From NCBI GenBank assembly GCA_016710625.1, contig JADJVK010000024.1:12378-76377 (forward strand): a DNA stretch of 64,000 nt, in the 5' to 3' direction. The position numbers were made by a program, and so were the translations under genes. The notes beneath the pieces were generated by a model that was given only the letters and a program-made list of their open reading frames with translations, was not told the origin of the DNA and made no database searches. This DNA comes from Saprospiraceae bacterium. Its GTDB lineage: Bacteria; Bacteroidota; Bacteroidia; Chitinophagales; Saprospiraceae. Below are positions 39,193-48,738 of the stretch, piece by piece; position 1 is the first letter of the stretch, and each line of letters opens with the position of its first letter.

Positions 39193-41630
39193 TTAGTATT
39201 TTGTATTCAAAATAGTGCCTCTTTGGGTTGCTTCTTTCGTAGTGATGACATAATGGATAATCCCTTGTTGATATCCCTTATTGTCCTCAAAAGTAAGGAT
39301 ATTTATCCCTTTATTACAAAATTCTTTTTTATTGTTGATTAATCTACCAGAATTATCATACAAACTTATTTCTGCAAATCCTTCCTTTTCCAATTCAACC
39401 TCTATCGATATTTTTTTATCAAATGGATTAGGATAAACATTTTTCACCAATTGACTATGATTTCCATTGTTTACATCTTCTATGTTTAGTAAAATACTGA
39501 CATTTTTTATTTCAGCAGTATCGTTATAGAATTTTGTTGGTAATACTTTTCCACTCAACAAAAACAAGGAATCAAAATTACAAGTTGATTGTTTCACTTT
39601 CAGTCGAAGTTTATAAAGCTCAGTATAGTTTTGCATATTGATCTTAGTCAATAGTGTATCTATCCATAAAGCTCTGAACTGACCTTGATTCCATTTTGTT
39701 AATCCAAAATTTTCTACATCCAAAGGTGTTCCAGAGTTCGTATTCTCCAAAGCATTGAATTCCAACACATCTGGATTGAGCCGTACACCCATTTCCCAGG
39801 CAGTCACCTCTTGGTCTGTTCTAGCTTTTACTGTGAAATTAACATATTCATCCGTATAATAACAACGATGCAAATTCTTTAAAAACAACTTTTCTTCGGT
39901 ATCTTCTATCAATTTAGTATCATTTGCATCACAGTCTACATCTCCAGATTTTGCAGCCTTCCAATTCCATGTGTTTTGTTTTCTCAAATAAGTATTCACC
40001 AAAGGAACGGTAAACTCATCCATAAAGGTTTTGGATTGACTATTAGGGAAATAACTTAATGAATCTCCACCAATATTAAAATAACACTTTGCTTTTAATG
40101 GATTGGTATTGAAGGAAGTAAAGTCACAAACTGTTGGGTCAAAGAAATAGGTTGGTACAAATCGCCAATTATGTACATTACTAAATGTATCTTTAATTCC
40201 TAAAATTAATCTTCTAACCTCAATCATATCAGAAGTGGATACTTTCCCGTCATAATTTACATCAGCTGCTAAATATTGAAATGGATTATTAAATTGTTCA
40301 ATTAAAAGAACTTTTTTTGCATTCTTACCAAATCTGCAGTTGTTACACCTTCTCTCCAATCATTAGTATTTGCTATAATATTAACCCTAGCATTACCATT
40401 ACCAGCTTCCAATCCAATATCGAATATATTATAAACCCCAACATCATTAATAGAGTCCAAATACATGGTTCTATTAAATGATTTATTTCTACTACTGTCA
40501 TAAATATTGATAATATGGTTTTTCAAACCTTTTGGAGTATATGGATCTACACAACCTTTTTCTCCATAACCATTTAGTGCAGGAATATCACAAGTCATAT
40601 TTTCATTGAGTAATCTTGACCTTGATGGATAATCAATCAAACTTTGATGCATTATATCAAATTGCTCTTTAGTAAATGAACTATTTTGACATAAAAAAGC
40701 TGTTCCTTTCATTACATTTTCGTAAATTGGACTATACTTCCTAAAATATGGATCTTTTATATAACAAGTATCACAATCACATAATTCCACAGGTTCAGGA
40801 GGTGTATCCTCCAAAAAGTCTCCTGTATTCATCCAATTTGTTACTATAGTATCCATGATTGATGAATTATAAAAATTTTTAGCATAGAATACAGTATCCC
40901 TTATAAATGGTCTTGCTGGCAAATCAAATGTTCTAGTGTTTCCGAAATGTGTTTCATATAATGGGGGGAAAATAGGCCTATCAATATGTTGTGCACCAAG
41001 AAAGTGCCCTATTTCATGTGCTAAGATTTCTTTAAATAACCATGAGTTTTCTATTATGACATAATTATTGGTATTCATTGGATAGCGAACATTTGAATTT
41101 GGACTTTGTAATCCACCTGGATCTTGAAATGGAAATGCAGATTTTCCATATATTTCTCTTGGATTAATTATGTTTTTAACTACATAAACACAAAGAGAAG
41201 CTGTATCTAAATTATTTCCATTGAGCAATTGATCAAATTCTGTAATGTAACCAGTATTTGGGTCTGGATAAGTGGATAAATCAACAAATGTATCGTTATC
41301 AATAAAGGATAACTTACACAAACTAAACGAAATATTACTCTTAGCATATAAAGAATTCACTTCATTTAGCAAATTACCTACAAATGCTTTATTGGCTTTA
41401 TTGTAATTTCCACCTATTGGTTCACCTGCACTACTTCGAATAAAAAAGAAATGTACAGGTATATCTTTTTTACTATTACTTCTGTTGTGGTTGTTTTGGG
41501 TGTTTTCTACTAACTGTAAATATTGGGCATTCTCATTGACACCATCTTGGTCACAACTCTGACTAAAGAGAAATCCAATGATAAATAATAAAGGGAGGGT
41601 AAATAGCACCCTAAATAAATTTTTCTTCAT
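39193..41630 (-). pseudogene. secreted M43-like metalloprotease with dockerin-like region and T9SS tail, one frame break
   Basis: Two fragments (40302-41630 and 39193-40359) form about 812 residues. The N-terminal part has a signal peptide ending FIIGFLFSQ, the zinc motif HEIGHFLGAQH and GDFLEDTPPEP, which is characteristic of pappalysin-like M43 peptidases. A dockerin-like pair follows: DWREGVTTADLVRMQK and DVNYDGKVSTSDMIEVRRL, with Asp-rich calcium loops. A cohesin-like or unknown beta domain comes next, then a T9SS tail (VYPNPFDKKISIEVE ... YVITTKEATQRG). The break falls between the two dockerin repeats at the heptamer A-AAA-AAG. One extra A, or a -1 ribosomal slip, restores the frame. It is exported and probably cleaves external proteins. 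Confidence 0.85.
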
Positions 41631-41640
41631 TTTTAATAAA

Positions 41641-42012
41641 TTTATAACTAATTAATAAATAGTTAATTAAGGTCAATCAATTATAATTTATAAATATGTG
41701 CTAGTGATGGAATTCGTAATAGAACCATCCGGATGGGAAAGTACACTTTTGCACTTTTAAGTAATAAAATCTAACAATCAAAAATACATTTAAACGACTG
41801 TTCCAAAATTAATGTGATTCGTGATAAACAAAGTAAATAAATAGTGTTCTGTCATAAATTGTACATTTCAAAACTACTTTTAGTCAATTATTGTACAATT
41901 GTTTGCTATTTGTAAAGCATCCATGTAAGTAAGTCTAATTTCTTTATCCAATTATGTAGTAAAACGCTGCATCACATTTTAAATATTTTTATAATATTTT
42001 AATAAAATAAAA
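41641..42012. other. gene-free stretch upstream of the metalloprotease
   Basis: No gene, RNA or clear TAnnTTTG box was found in these 370 bp. A direct repeat ATTGTACA (near 41858 and 41890) and AT-rich tracts are the only structure seen. It presumably holds the metalloprotease promoter. Confidence 0.4.
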
Positions 42013-42014
42013 AA

Positions 42015-42040
42015 CCCTTCCGATAAATCTATCGAAAGGG
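42015..42040 (-). terminator. intrinsic terminator for the 42072-42425 gene
   Basis: CCCTTCCGATA pairs with TATCGAAAGGG (one mismatch) over a 4-nt loop. The minus strand then runs into T-rich DNA. Confidence 0.8.
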
Positions 42041-42071
42041 CTATTAATTAACTCCAAAAAATACTAATCAA

Positions 42072-42425
42072 TTATGGGTTAATTGGTGGTTTCTTTTGGA
42101 TGAGCTCTGTTGCTTTTTTAGTTCCTCCAGCTTTTTCGTATTCTTCTGAATTCTTGCCATATTTTACGGCTACTCCGCCAAGCATTCTTTCAGAAACATC
42201 CCTAAGTTCTTTTTCACTATCCATCACCAAACTTCTTTTTTCATCGATGACAGACAAATGCATGTTGTAATCATCCAATTTATCTCGTAAGTCTTTTATC
42301 TTGTTTTCATAAAACTCGATAGTCAGACCGCTACCCAAATCCAGATTAGCATCAATGGATTTCAAAGCTGATTTTCTAGCAATAGCCTCATCGTAATGAG
42401 TGCTAATTAATTTTTTTCGTGGCAT
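42072..42425 (-). CDS. conserved small coiled-coil protein, unknown function
   Basis: This 117-residue protein has no signal peptide. Its centre is a predicted coiled coil (FYENKIKDLRDKLDDYNMHLSVIDEKRSLVMD) and its C-terminus has GVAVKYGKNSEEYEKAGGTKK, a motif that recurs in short Bacteroidota proteins, often next to other small helical proteins. It is likely cytoplasmic and may form oligomers. No catalytic residues are visible. It is transcribed alone, with a terminator downstream, and is separated from the divergent isocitrate dehydrogenase gene by a 670-bp region with phased repeats. A DNA-binding or structural role is only speculation. Confidence 0.7.
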   Translation of the reverse strand: MPRKKLISTHYDEAIARKSALKSIDANLDLGSGLTIEFYENKIKDLRDKLDDYNMHLSVIDEKRSLVMDSEKELRDVSERMLGGVAVKYGKNSEEYEKAGGTKKATELIQKKPPINP

Positions 42426-42596
42426 AAGTCACTTTTTTTGATTATAAAATATAACTTATTAACTATATTGAGGAGATTATATTTTGTGTAAAATAAATTT
42501 TAACAAATATTTAATTTGAATGCCAAATGTTCATGTTTTGTGATTAATTTAAATATATTAATTTTAATATAACCTATATTTATTTAAACAAAATCA

Positions 42597-42848
42597 AATC
42601 TTGTCATCATCGAATCGAGTTATATTCGAACATTAATTGATTTGGTTTTTATCAAATCGAGTTTTGAACAAATATTATTCGATTAGGTTATCACCGAATC
42701 GAGTTTTGCTTTAGGAATTCTTGATTTTGTCATTATCAAATTGAGTTTGGTTAAAATGTAGCTTTATTTGGTTATCATCATTTCTAAAATGCTTGAAACG
42801 ATACTTGAATTTGTTATCTTCAAATCGAGTTTAGTTAATAGAATAGTT
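42597..42848. repeat. six degenerate 42-bp tandem repeats in exact register
   Basis: The core AATCGAG (preceded by GTTATCATCG/A) recurs at 42613, 42655, 42697 and 42823, with AATTGAG at 42739 and a degenerate copy at 42781. All are exactly 42 bp apart. Each unit follows GATTTNGTTATCATCAAATC then AGTTT. Read in one plus-strand frame, the units give a 14-residue pattern (VIIKSS) with two internal stops (42684 and 42759), so it is not an open gene now. Flanking parts of the gap (42430-42596 and 42849-43048) show no gene. Confidence 0.8.
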
Positions 42849-43048
42849 TGTTATACTTTTGGATTGGTCGAAAAATTTTTTTGGAATCCATATAGGATTG
42901 GTTTGAAAACTATTATTCCTTTTAAAATCCTATCCTTCATAAAATGAAAGAGGTCACCTTTTTATTTTAATTTATTTTCAGGCAAAAAAAAATATTTTCA
43001 ACAAGAATTAGATACCCAATTAGATATAATTTTAACCAAATAAATCAG

Positions 43049-43056
43049 TACCTTTG
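43049..43056 (+). promoter_or_regulatory. -7 box (TACCTTTG) of isocitrate dehydrogenase gene
   Basis: It is an exact TAnnTTTG match 39 bp before the ATG at 43095. No good -33 TTG. Confidence 0.45.
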
Positions 43057-43094
43057 CAAACTAATTTCTTAACTAAATCATTATTTTATTTAAA

Positions 43095-44309
43095 ATGAGC
43101 GGAACTAAAATAAAAATATCTAGAGGAAAACTGATTGTACCGAAAGATCCAATTTTACCATTTATTGAGGGTGATGGAACTGGTGCAGATATCTGGAAAG
43201 CATCTGTAAGGGTGTTTGATGCAGCAGTTGAAAAAGCTTATAAAGGTAAAAGAAAAATTCATTGGAAAGAGGTGCTTGCTGGTGAAAAAGCTTTTAATCA
43301 AACAGGAAATTGGTTGCCTGCTGAGACCTTATCAACTTTCAAAGAATATTTAGTTGGTATCAAAGGTCCTTTAACTACTCCTGTTGGTGGTGGTATCCGT
43401 TCATTAAATGTTGCTTTACGTCAAGAATTAGATTTGTATGCTTGTGTTCGACCTGTGAAATGGTACACTGGTGTTCCTTCTCCAGTGAAGCATCCTGAAT
43501 TGTGTGATATGACAATTTTCAGAGAAAATACAGAAGATATTTATGCTGGAATTGAATATATGACAGGAACGGAAGAGAATAAGAAATTAATCACTTATTT
43601 GAAAAGTAAATTAAAGGTTACTAAAATCAGATTTCCAAAAACTTCTTCTATTGGTATCAAACCAGTTTCGATTGAAGGTACGGAAAGATTGGTTAGATCC
43701 GCTATTGAATTTGCCATAAAATACAACAAGCCTAGTGTAACGATAGTACATAAAGGTAATATCATGAAATACACCGAAGGTGGATTTAGAGATTGGGCAT
43801 ATGCTTTAGCAAAAAGAGAATTTGGAGCGGTAGAAATTGATGGCGGACCTTGGTGCAAATTACCAAATGGTATCATTATCAAAGATTCTATTGCAGATGC
43901 ATTCTTACAACAAATTTTATTGCGTCCAGCTGAATATAGTGTAATTGCTACTTTGAATTTGAATGGAGACTATATTTCGGATGCTTTAGCAGCTATTGTG
44001 GGTGGTATCGGAATTGCTCCAGGAGCAAATATCAATTACAAAACTGGTTATGCTATTTTTGAAGCTACTCATGGTACTGCACCTAAATATGCTAATTTGG
44101 ATAAAGTAAATCCTGGCTCATTAATCCTTTCTGGTGCAATGATGTTTGAATATATGAATTGGACAGAAGTTTCTGATCTTATCCATAAAGGATTAGCAGG
44201 TGCTGTTGCATCCAAACATGTTACTTACGACTTTGCTAGATTGATGGAAGGCTCAACAGAAGTAAAATGTTCTGAATTTGGCGACCAAATTATTAAATAT
44301 ATGAAATAA
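43095..44309 (+). CDS. icd: NADP-dependent isocitrate dehydrogenase
   Basis: This 404-residue protein closely follows the E. coli-type Icd plan: [17 protein letters not shown] at the N-terminus, the substrate loop [24 protein letters not shown] (with the Ser that is phosphorylated in enteric bacteria), [13 protein letters not shown], the metal-binding [13 protein letters not shown], and [10 protein letters not shown] in the cofactor region. It oxidatively decarboxylates isocitrate to 2-oxoglutarate in the TCA cycle. The gene is intact, has its own promoter-like box, and is followed by a strong terminator. The large 5' intergenic region with a 42-bp repeat array is unusual for a housekeeping gene and may influence its expression. 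Confidence 0.97.
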   Translation: MSGTKIKISRGKLIVPKDPILPFIEGDGTGADIWKASVRVFDAAVEKAYKGKRKIHWKEVLAGEKAFNQTGNWLPAETLSTFKEYLVGIKGPLTTPVGGGIRSLNVALRQELDLYACVRPVKWYTGVPSPVKHPELCDMTIFRENTEDIYAGIEYMTGTEENKKLITYLKSKLKVTKIRFPKTSSIGIKPVSIEGTERLVRSAIEFAIKYNKPSVTIVHKGNIMKYTEGGFRDWAYALAKREFGAVEIDGGPWCKLPNGIIIKDSIADAFLQQILLRPAEYSVIATLNLNGDYISDALAAIVGGIGIAPGANINYKTGYAIFEATHGTAPKYANLDKVNPGSLILSGAMMFEYMNWTEVSDLIHKGLAGAVASKHVTYDFARLMEGSTEVKCSEFGDQIIKYMK

Positions 44310-44333
44310 TTATATTTGATTTTTATAATTAAG

Positions 44334-44373
44334 AAAAGAGTTAAAACAAATTTTTGTTTTGACTCTTTTTTTT
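44334..44373 (+). terminator. intrinsic terminator after icd
   Basis: A 17-bp stem (AAAAGAGTTAAAACAAA with TTTGTTTTGACTCTTTT, one wobble) is followed by T-rich DNA. Confidence 0.88.
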
Positions 44374-44389
44374 TACATAAAATTTATAC

Positions 44390-44397
44390 TATATTTG
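44390..44397 (+). promoter_or_regulatory. -7 box (TATATTTG) of the adhesin gene
   Basis: Exact TAnnTTTG match 43 bp before the ATG at 44440, immediately after the icd terminator. Confidence 0.5.
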
Positions 44398-44439
44398 CGT
44401 TGTTCTTTTCAAATTTAATTTTTTAACTAATAATCTTTT

Positions 44440-47400
44440 ATGAAAAAAATAATTACTTCGGTGTATGCAATGCTATTGAGTGTTGTACTGTTTGCACAGT
44501 TGCCTGATGGAAGTACAGCTCCTGACTGGACTATGGCAGATATAAACGGTCAATCTCACATTGTACAGTTATTTAAACCAAGGCAAAATAGTTGTTTTGG
44601 ATTTTTCTGCTACTTGGTGTGGACCATGTTGGAATTACCATAATACACATGCTTTGAGAGATTATTATAATGCACATGGTCCTAGTGGAGATAATACTGC
44701 AAGAGTATTCTTTATTGAAGGGGAGTGTGGTAATAATACTGCATGTTTATATGGACCATCGGGTTGTGTAGGTCCAGGCGGAACTCAAGGAAACTGGGTT
44801 TCAGGAACTCCATATCCTATAATTGATAATTGTTCACAAAATGGACCTTATCAAATTGGATATTTTCCAACAATTTATATGATTTGTCCACAAACAAAGA
44901 AAATTTTTGAAATTGGACAAGTAACTGCTTCACAAATAGAGGATTATGCGAATGCTTTATGTGTCCCTGATCCTTTATCATATACATTAGAAAGTACAAC
45001 AAATAATTTATGTTTTGGTCAAACTAATGGCGCAATTGATATTACTCCAGCTGGAGGTATTACACCATATACATATTTATGGAGTAATGGAAAAACAACA
45101 CAAGATTTAACTAATCTAGCTGCTGGGACTTATAAATGTACAATCACAGATGCTCAAAATAAAAAGTTAATTACGAACAATATCGCAATTACTCAACCTG
45201 CTTTATTAGATCCTAAAGTTGTATTATTAAAACATATTCAGCTTTGTGGAGATTTTGGTAGTATTGATGTAAATACTGTTGGAGGAACATTGCCTTATAC
45301 CTTTGTTTGGAACAATGGAAATGTGGAACAAACGATTCCACAAATTTTTGATCCAGGTGTTTATAAATTATCTGTAACCGATGGAAATGGTTGTAAAGCA
45401 CAGACAGCTAACCTTACGGTTCAATTATTTAATACGATACCAACAACCAATGCAGGTCCAACTAAAGTAATTAATTGTAAAGACACTTTAGTTCAATTAG
45501 CTGCAACAGCTGGACCTTCTGGTGCTAATCTTAGTTATAATTGGACAGCATTAAATGGTGGTAATATTGTAAATGGAGGTACTACATTGACACCTAAAGT
45601 TAATGCTGGCGGGTTATATAAAATCAAAGTAACAGATAAGAATTCAAATTGTGTTGACTCATCTTCAGTTACAGTAACTGAAAACAAAGTACAACCCAAT
45701 ACGACTGTTGATAAAAGTGGTGGTATAAATTGCGTCGATACTTTAGTTTCATTTACTTCACAAACTCCAAATTGTACTAATTGTACCTATAATTGGACAG
45801 CAAGTAATGGTGGAAATTTAACTACAAATAATAATGCTCCGAGTGCTGCTGGAAATGCTGCTGGAACTTATTCATTAAAAGTTACAAATCCTTCTAACTA
45901 TTGTGTTAAAAATGTAGATAATAATATACCTAAAGATACAACATTACCAAATGTTGAAATTGTAACAAACAATGGTTTATTGACTTGTGGAAATCCAAAT
46001 GTTGTATTAATTGCTACTGCTGATACTGGTGCAGTTTACTCTTACCAATGGGTAGCAACAAATGGTGGAAATATAGTTTCTGGTGGAACTACTTTAACTC
46101 CAACTGTTAATGCAGTAGGTGATTATAAATTAGTTGTTACAAACAATTCAAATAATTGTAAAAATGATGATAATACAGCTGTTGCTCAAGATAATAATTT
46201 ACCTAGCTTAGCTATTGAATCAAACAATGGTTTAAATTGTACAAATACATCATTAATATTAAATGGTAATGTAAATAACAATACAGGTACATTTACTTAC
46301 AATTGGGTGGCTACAAATGGTGGAACAATTATTTCTGGTGGAAATACAAAGAATCCTGTAGTAGGAAGTTCTGGAACATACACAATGAATGTTGTAAATA
46401 CAGATAATGGTTGTTCAAATGCATTATCAACTGCAGTTAGCTCTGATACAGAAAAACCAGAGGTTTCTATTGCAAATCCAAATCAAATCAACTGTTTGAC
46501 AAGTGAAGTTACTTTGCAAGCAAATGTTTCTAATAGAGCAGATTATACTTATAATTGGACTGCTTCAAATGGTGGTAACATCGTTTCTGGTGGAAATACA
46601 GCTTCTCCAAAAGTTGATAAAGGTGGTACATATACAGTTGTAGTTAAAAATTCTACAAATGGTTGTGAAACCACTCAAAGTGTTAATGTTATTGAGGATA
46701 AAACTCAAGCTACTGTAAATATTGCTCAGAATGGTAATATTACTTGTGCAACACCAACATCTACTTTGTCAACTGACATTACTTCTGGTGGAAATTTAAC
46801 TTATAATTGGACTGCAAGTAATGGCGGAAATATTGTTTCTGGATACAATTCTGCAACTCCAACCATTAATGCTGCTGGAACTTACAATGTAGTTGTAACT
46901 AGCTCAAATGGTTGTGTGGCTACAAATCAAATTAATGTTACAGAAGACAAATTGTTACCAACAGTTGCAACTAGCTCTAGTGTAATCACTTGTAAAGACG
47001 GAATTGTTGCGATTAACTCAACTACTAATAATCAGGTTACTTATAACTGGACTACAACAGATGGAAATATCTTGAATGGTCAAGGTACTGATAAAGTTAA
47101 TGTTGATAAAGCAGGAAAATATGAATTAGTAGTTACAGATAACAAAAATGGTTGTCAAGCAACTTCTTCTATTCAAGTTTCTGAAAACAAAGTTACACCA
47201 ACAGTAACAACAAATTCTCCCAGATCAATTGACATGTTTGAAAACATCAACTGATGTTACTGCGTCTGTAAATAATAATTCAAATGTTTCTTACAATTGG
47301 TCTGCAATCAATGGTGGTCAATTCTCAGGAAATAACGACGGAGCATCTATAAATACTTCAACCAAAGGAACTTATGTTGTTGTCGTTACAGATAATACAA

Positions 47401-48674
47401 ATGGATGTAAAACAACAAAAGAAGTTGATGTAACTGAGAATAAAGAAAAACCAGATATTTTTGTTTCTTCAATTGGAACAATAACATGTACCAATCCACA
47501 ATCTTCTATTAGTATTAATGTGAAAGGTGGTACTTTCAATTATTTCTGGACTACAACGAATGGTAATATTGTTTCAGGTGGCGATTCAGGTTATTTAACT
47601 GTTGATAAATCAGGAGATTATGAAGTAAAAGTGGTAAATACAGTTAATGGTTGTTTTGAAACTAAAGTTGTTGCAGTGACTGAAAATATTGCAATTCCTT
47701 CTGTACAAATCTCAAACCCTGCTGAAATTACTTGTAAATCACCTTCAGTTATTTTGAATGCAGTTGCTGGAAATGGTAATTCATTCGAATTTAATTGGAC
47801 TACTTCTACTGGAAATATTCAATTGGGTAATAAAACAGCTACTCCTCAAGTAAATGAAGCAGGAACTTATACTGTTGAAGTTGTGAATATTGAAAATGGT
47901 TGCAAAAACGTACAAAGTGTAGAAGTTTTCGAAGCTGCAAAACCAATTGCATCAATCGATATCGTTCAGAATATTCTTTGTTTTGGAGACCAAAATGGTT
48001 CTGTTAAAGCAGATGCATTCTCTGGTAAAGCACCATATTCATACAAATGGTCAACTGGTTCAACTAGCCAAAACTTGACAAACGTTAAAGCAGGTACTTA
48101 TTCTGTAGAAGTTACTGATGATAATGGTTGTATCGTGAAATCTGATGTTAAATTAGAAAATCCACCACAATTAGAATTGACAGTAGATAAATCTGCTGAT
48201 GATACTTCAAACGGAAATGGTTCAATTGAAGTAACTCCTAAAGGAGGAACTGGTATTTTGAAATATACTTGGTACAAGAATGGCGTTAAATATGCTTCTA
48301 CTGAAGATATTTCTGGTTTATCAGCAGGTACTTACAAATTAGTTATTGAAGATGCAAATGGTTGTACTATTAGCTCAACTGATGTAATTATTAAGAAAAT
48401 ATCTGATGTGAAAGATATTGCAGGTTTAGTAAATTTTGCAATGTCTCCAAATCCAACCATTAATAATTCAATAGTGAAATTAACTTTAGATCATTTATCT
48501 GATATTCAAGTTTCTGTTTATGATTTGACTGGTAAGTTAGTTAATCAATCTAATATGATAAATTCAAGTAATTTTGAGTATGAAATTCAATTAGCTGATA
48601 TGCCAAATACAGCATATGTTGTAAAGATAAATGTTGACAATCAGACAATTACAAGAAGATTGGTAAAACAATAA
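44440..48674 (+). pseudogene. giant T9SS-secreted adhesin: thioredoxin head, SprB repeats, ten Ig-like repeats; two frame breaks
   Basis: Fragments 44440-44643, 44561-47254 and 47229-48674 form one product of about 1,410 residues. It has a signal peptide ending VVLFAQ and then a thioredoxin-like domain with FSATWCGPCWNYH. Two SprB-type repeats follow (PYTYLWSNGKTTQDL). Ten Ig-like repeats of about 75 residues come next, each with YNWTA-NGG-N-IVSGG and a closing GTYxVVV...NGC. Two more SprB-type repeats and a T9SS tail (SPNPTINNSIVKL ... AYVVKINVDNQTITRRLVKQ) end it. Break 1 (about 44560) has lost two bases or gained one. Break 2 (about 47220) has an extra C in CCC, and removing it gives NSPDQLTCLK. 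Both frames are otherwise intact and highly coherent, so errors are likely. Surface adhesion or gliding is inferred. Confidence 0.88.
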
Positions 48675-48701
48675 TCTAAGAATCTTTTGGTAATATAGAT
48701 T

Positions 48702-48735
48702 AAAGAAGCCGTCTGAGAAGACGGCTTCTTTTTTT
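48702..48735. terminator. bidirectional terminator between adhesin and TonB receptor
   Basis: A perfect 13-bp stem (AAAGAAGCCGTCT / AGACGGCTTCTTT) with a GAGA loop lies between the two convergent genes, with T-run on the plus strand. Confidence 0.92.
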
Positions 48736-48738
48736 ATA

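Noticed and set aside
41850..41900. ATTGTACA direct repeats as a replication origin or operator
   Set aside because: Only two copies, with no DnaA boxes or associated replication gene. There is too little evidence.
42597..42848. CRISPR-like array (about 23-bp repeat plus 19-bp variable part)
   Set aside because: Repeats are too divergent, the variable parts are too short for spacers, and no cas gene is in the window.
44334..44373. Possible regulatory RNA or attenuator before the adhesin gene
   Set aside because: The hairpin is directly after the icd stop and has the form of an ordinary terminator. The adhesin -7 box lies downstream of it.
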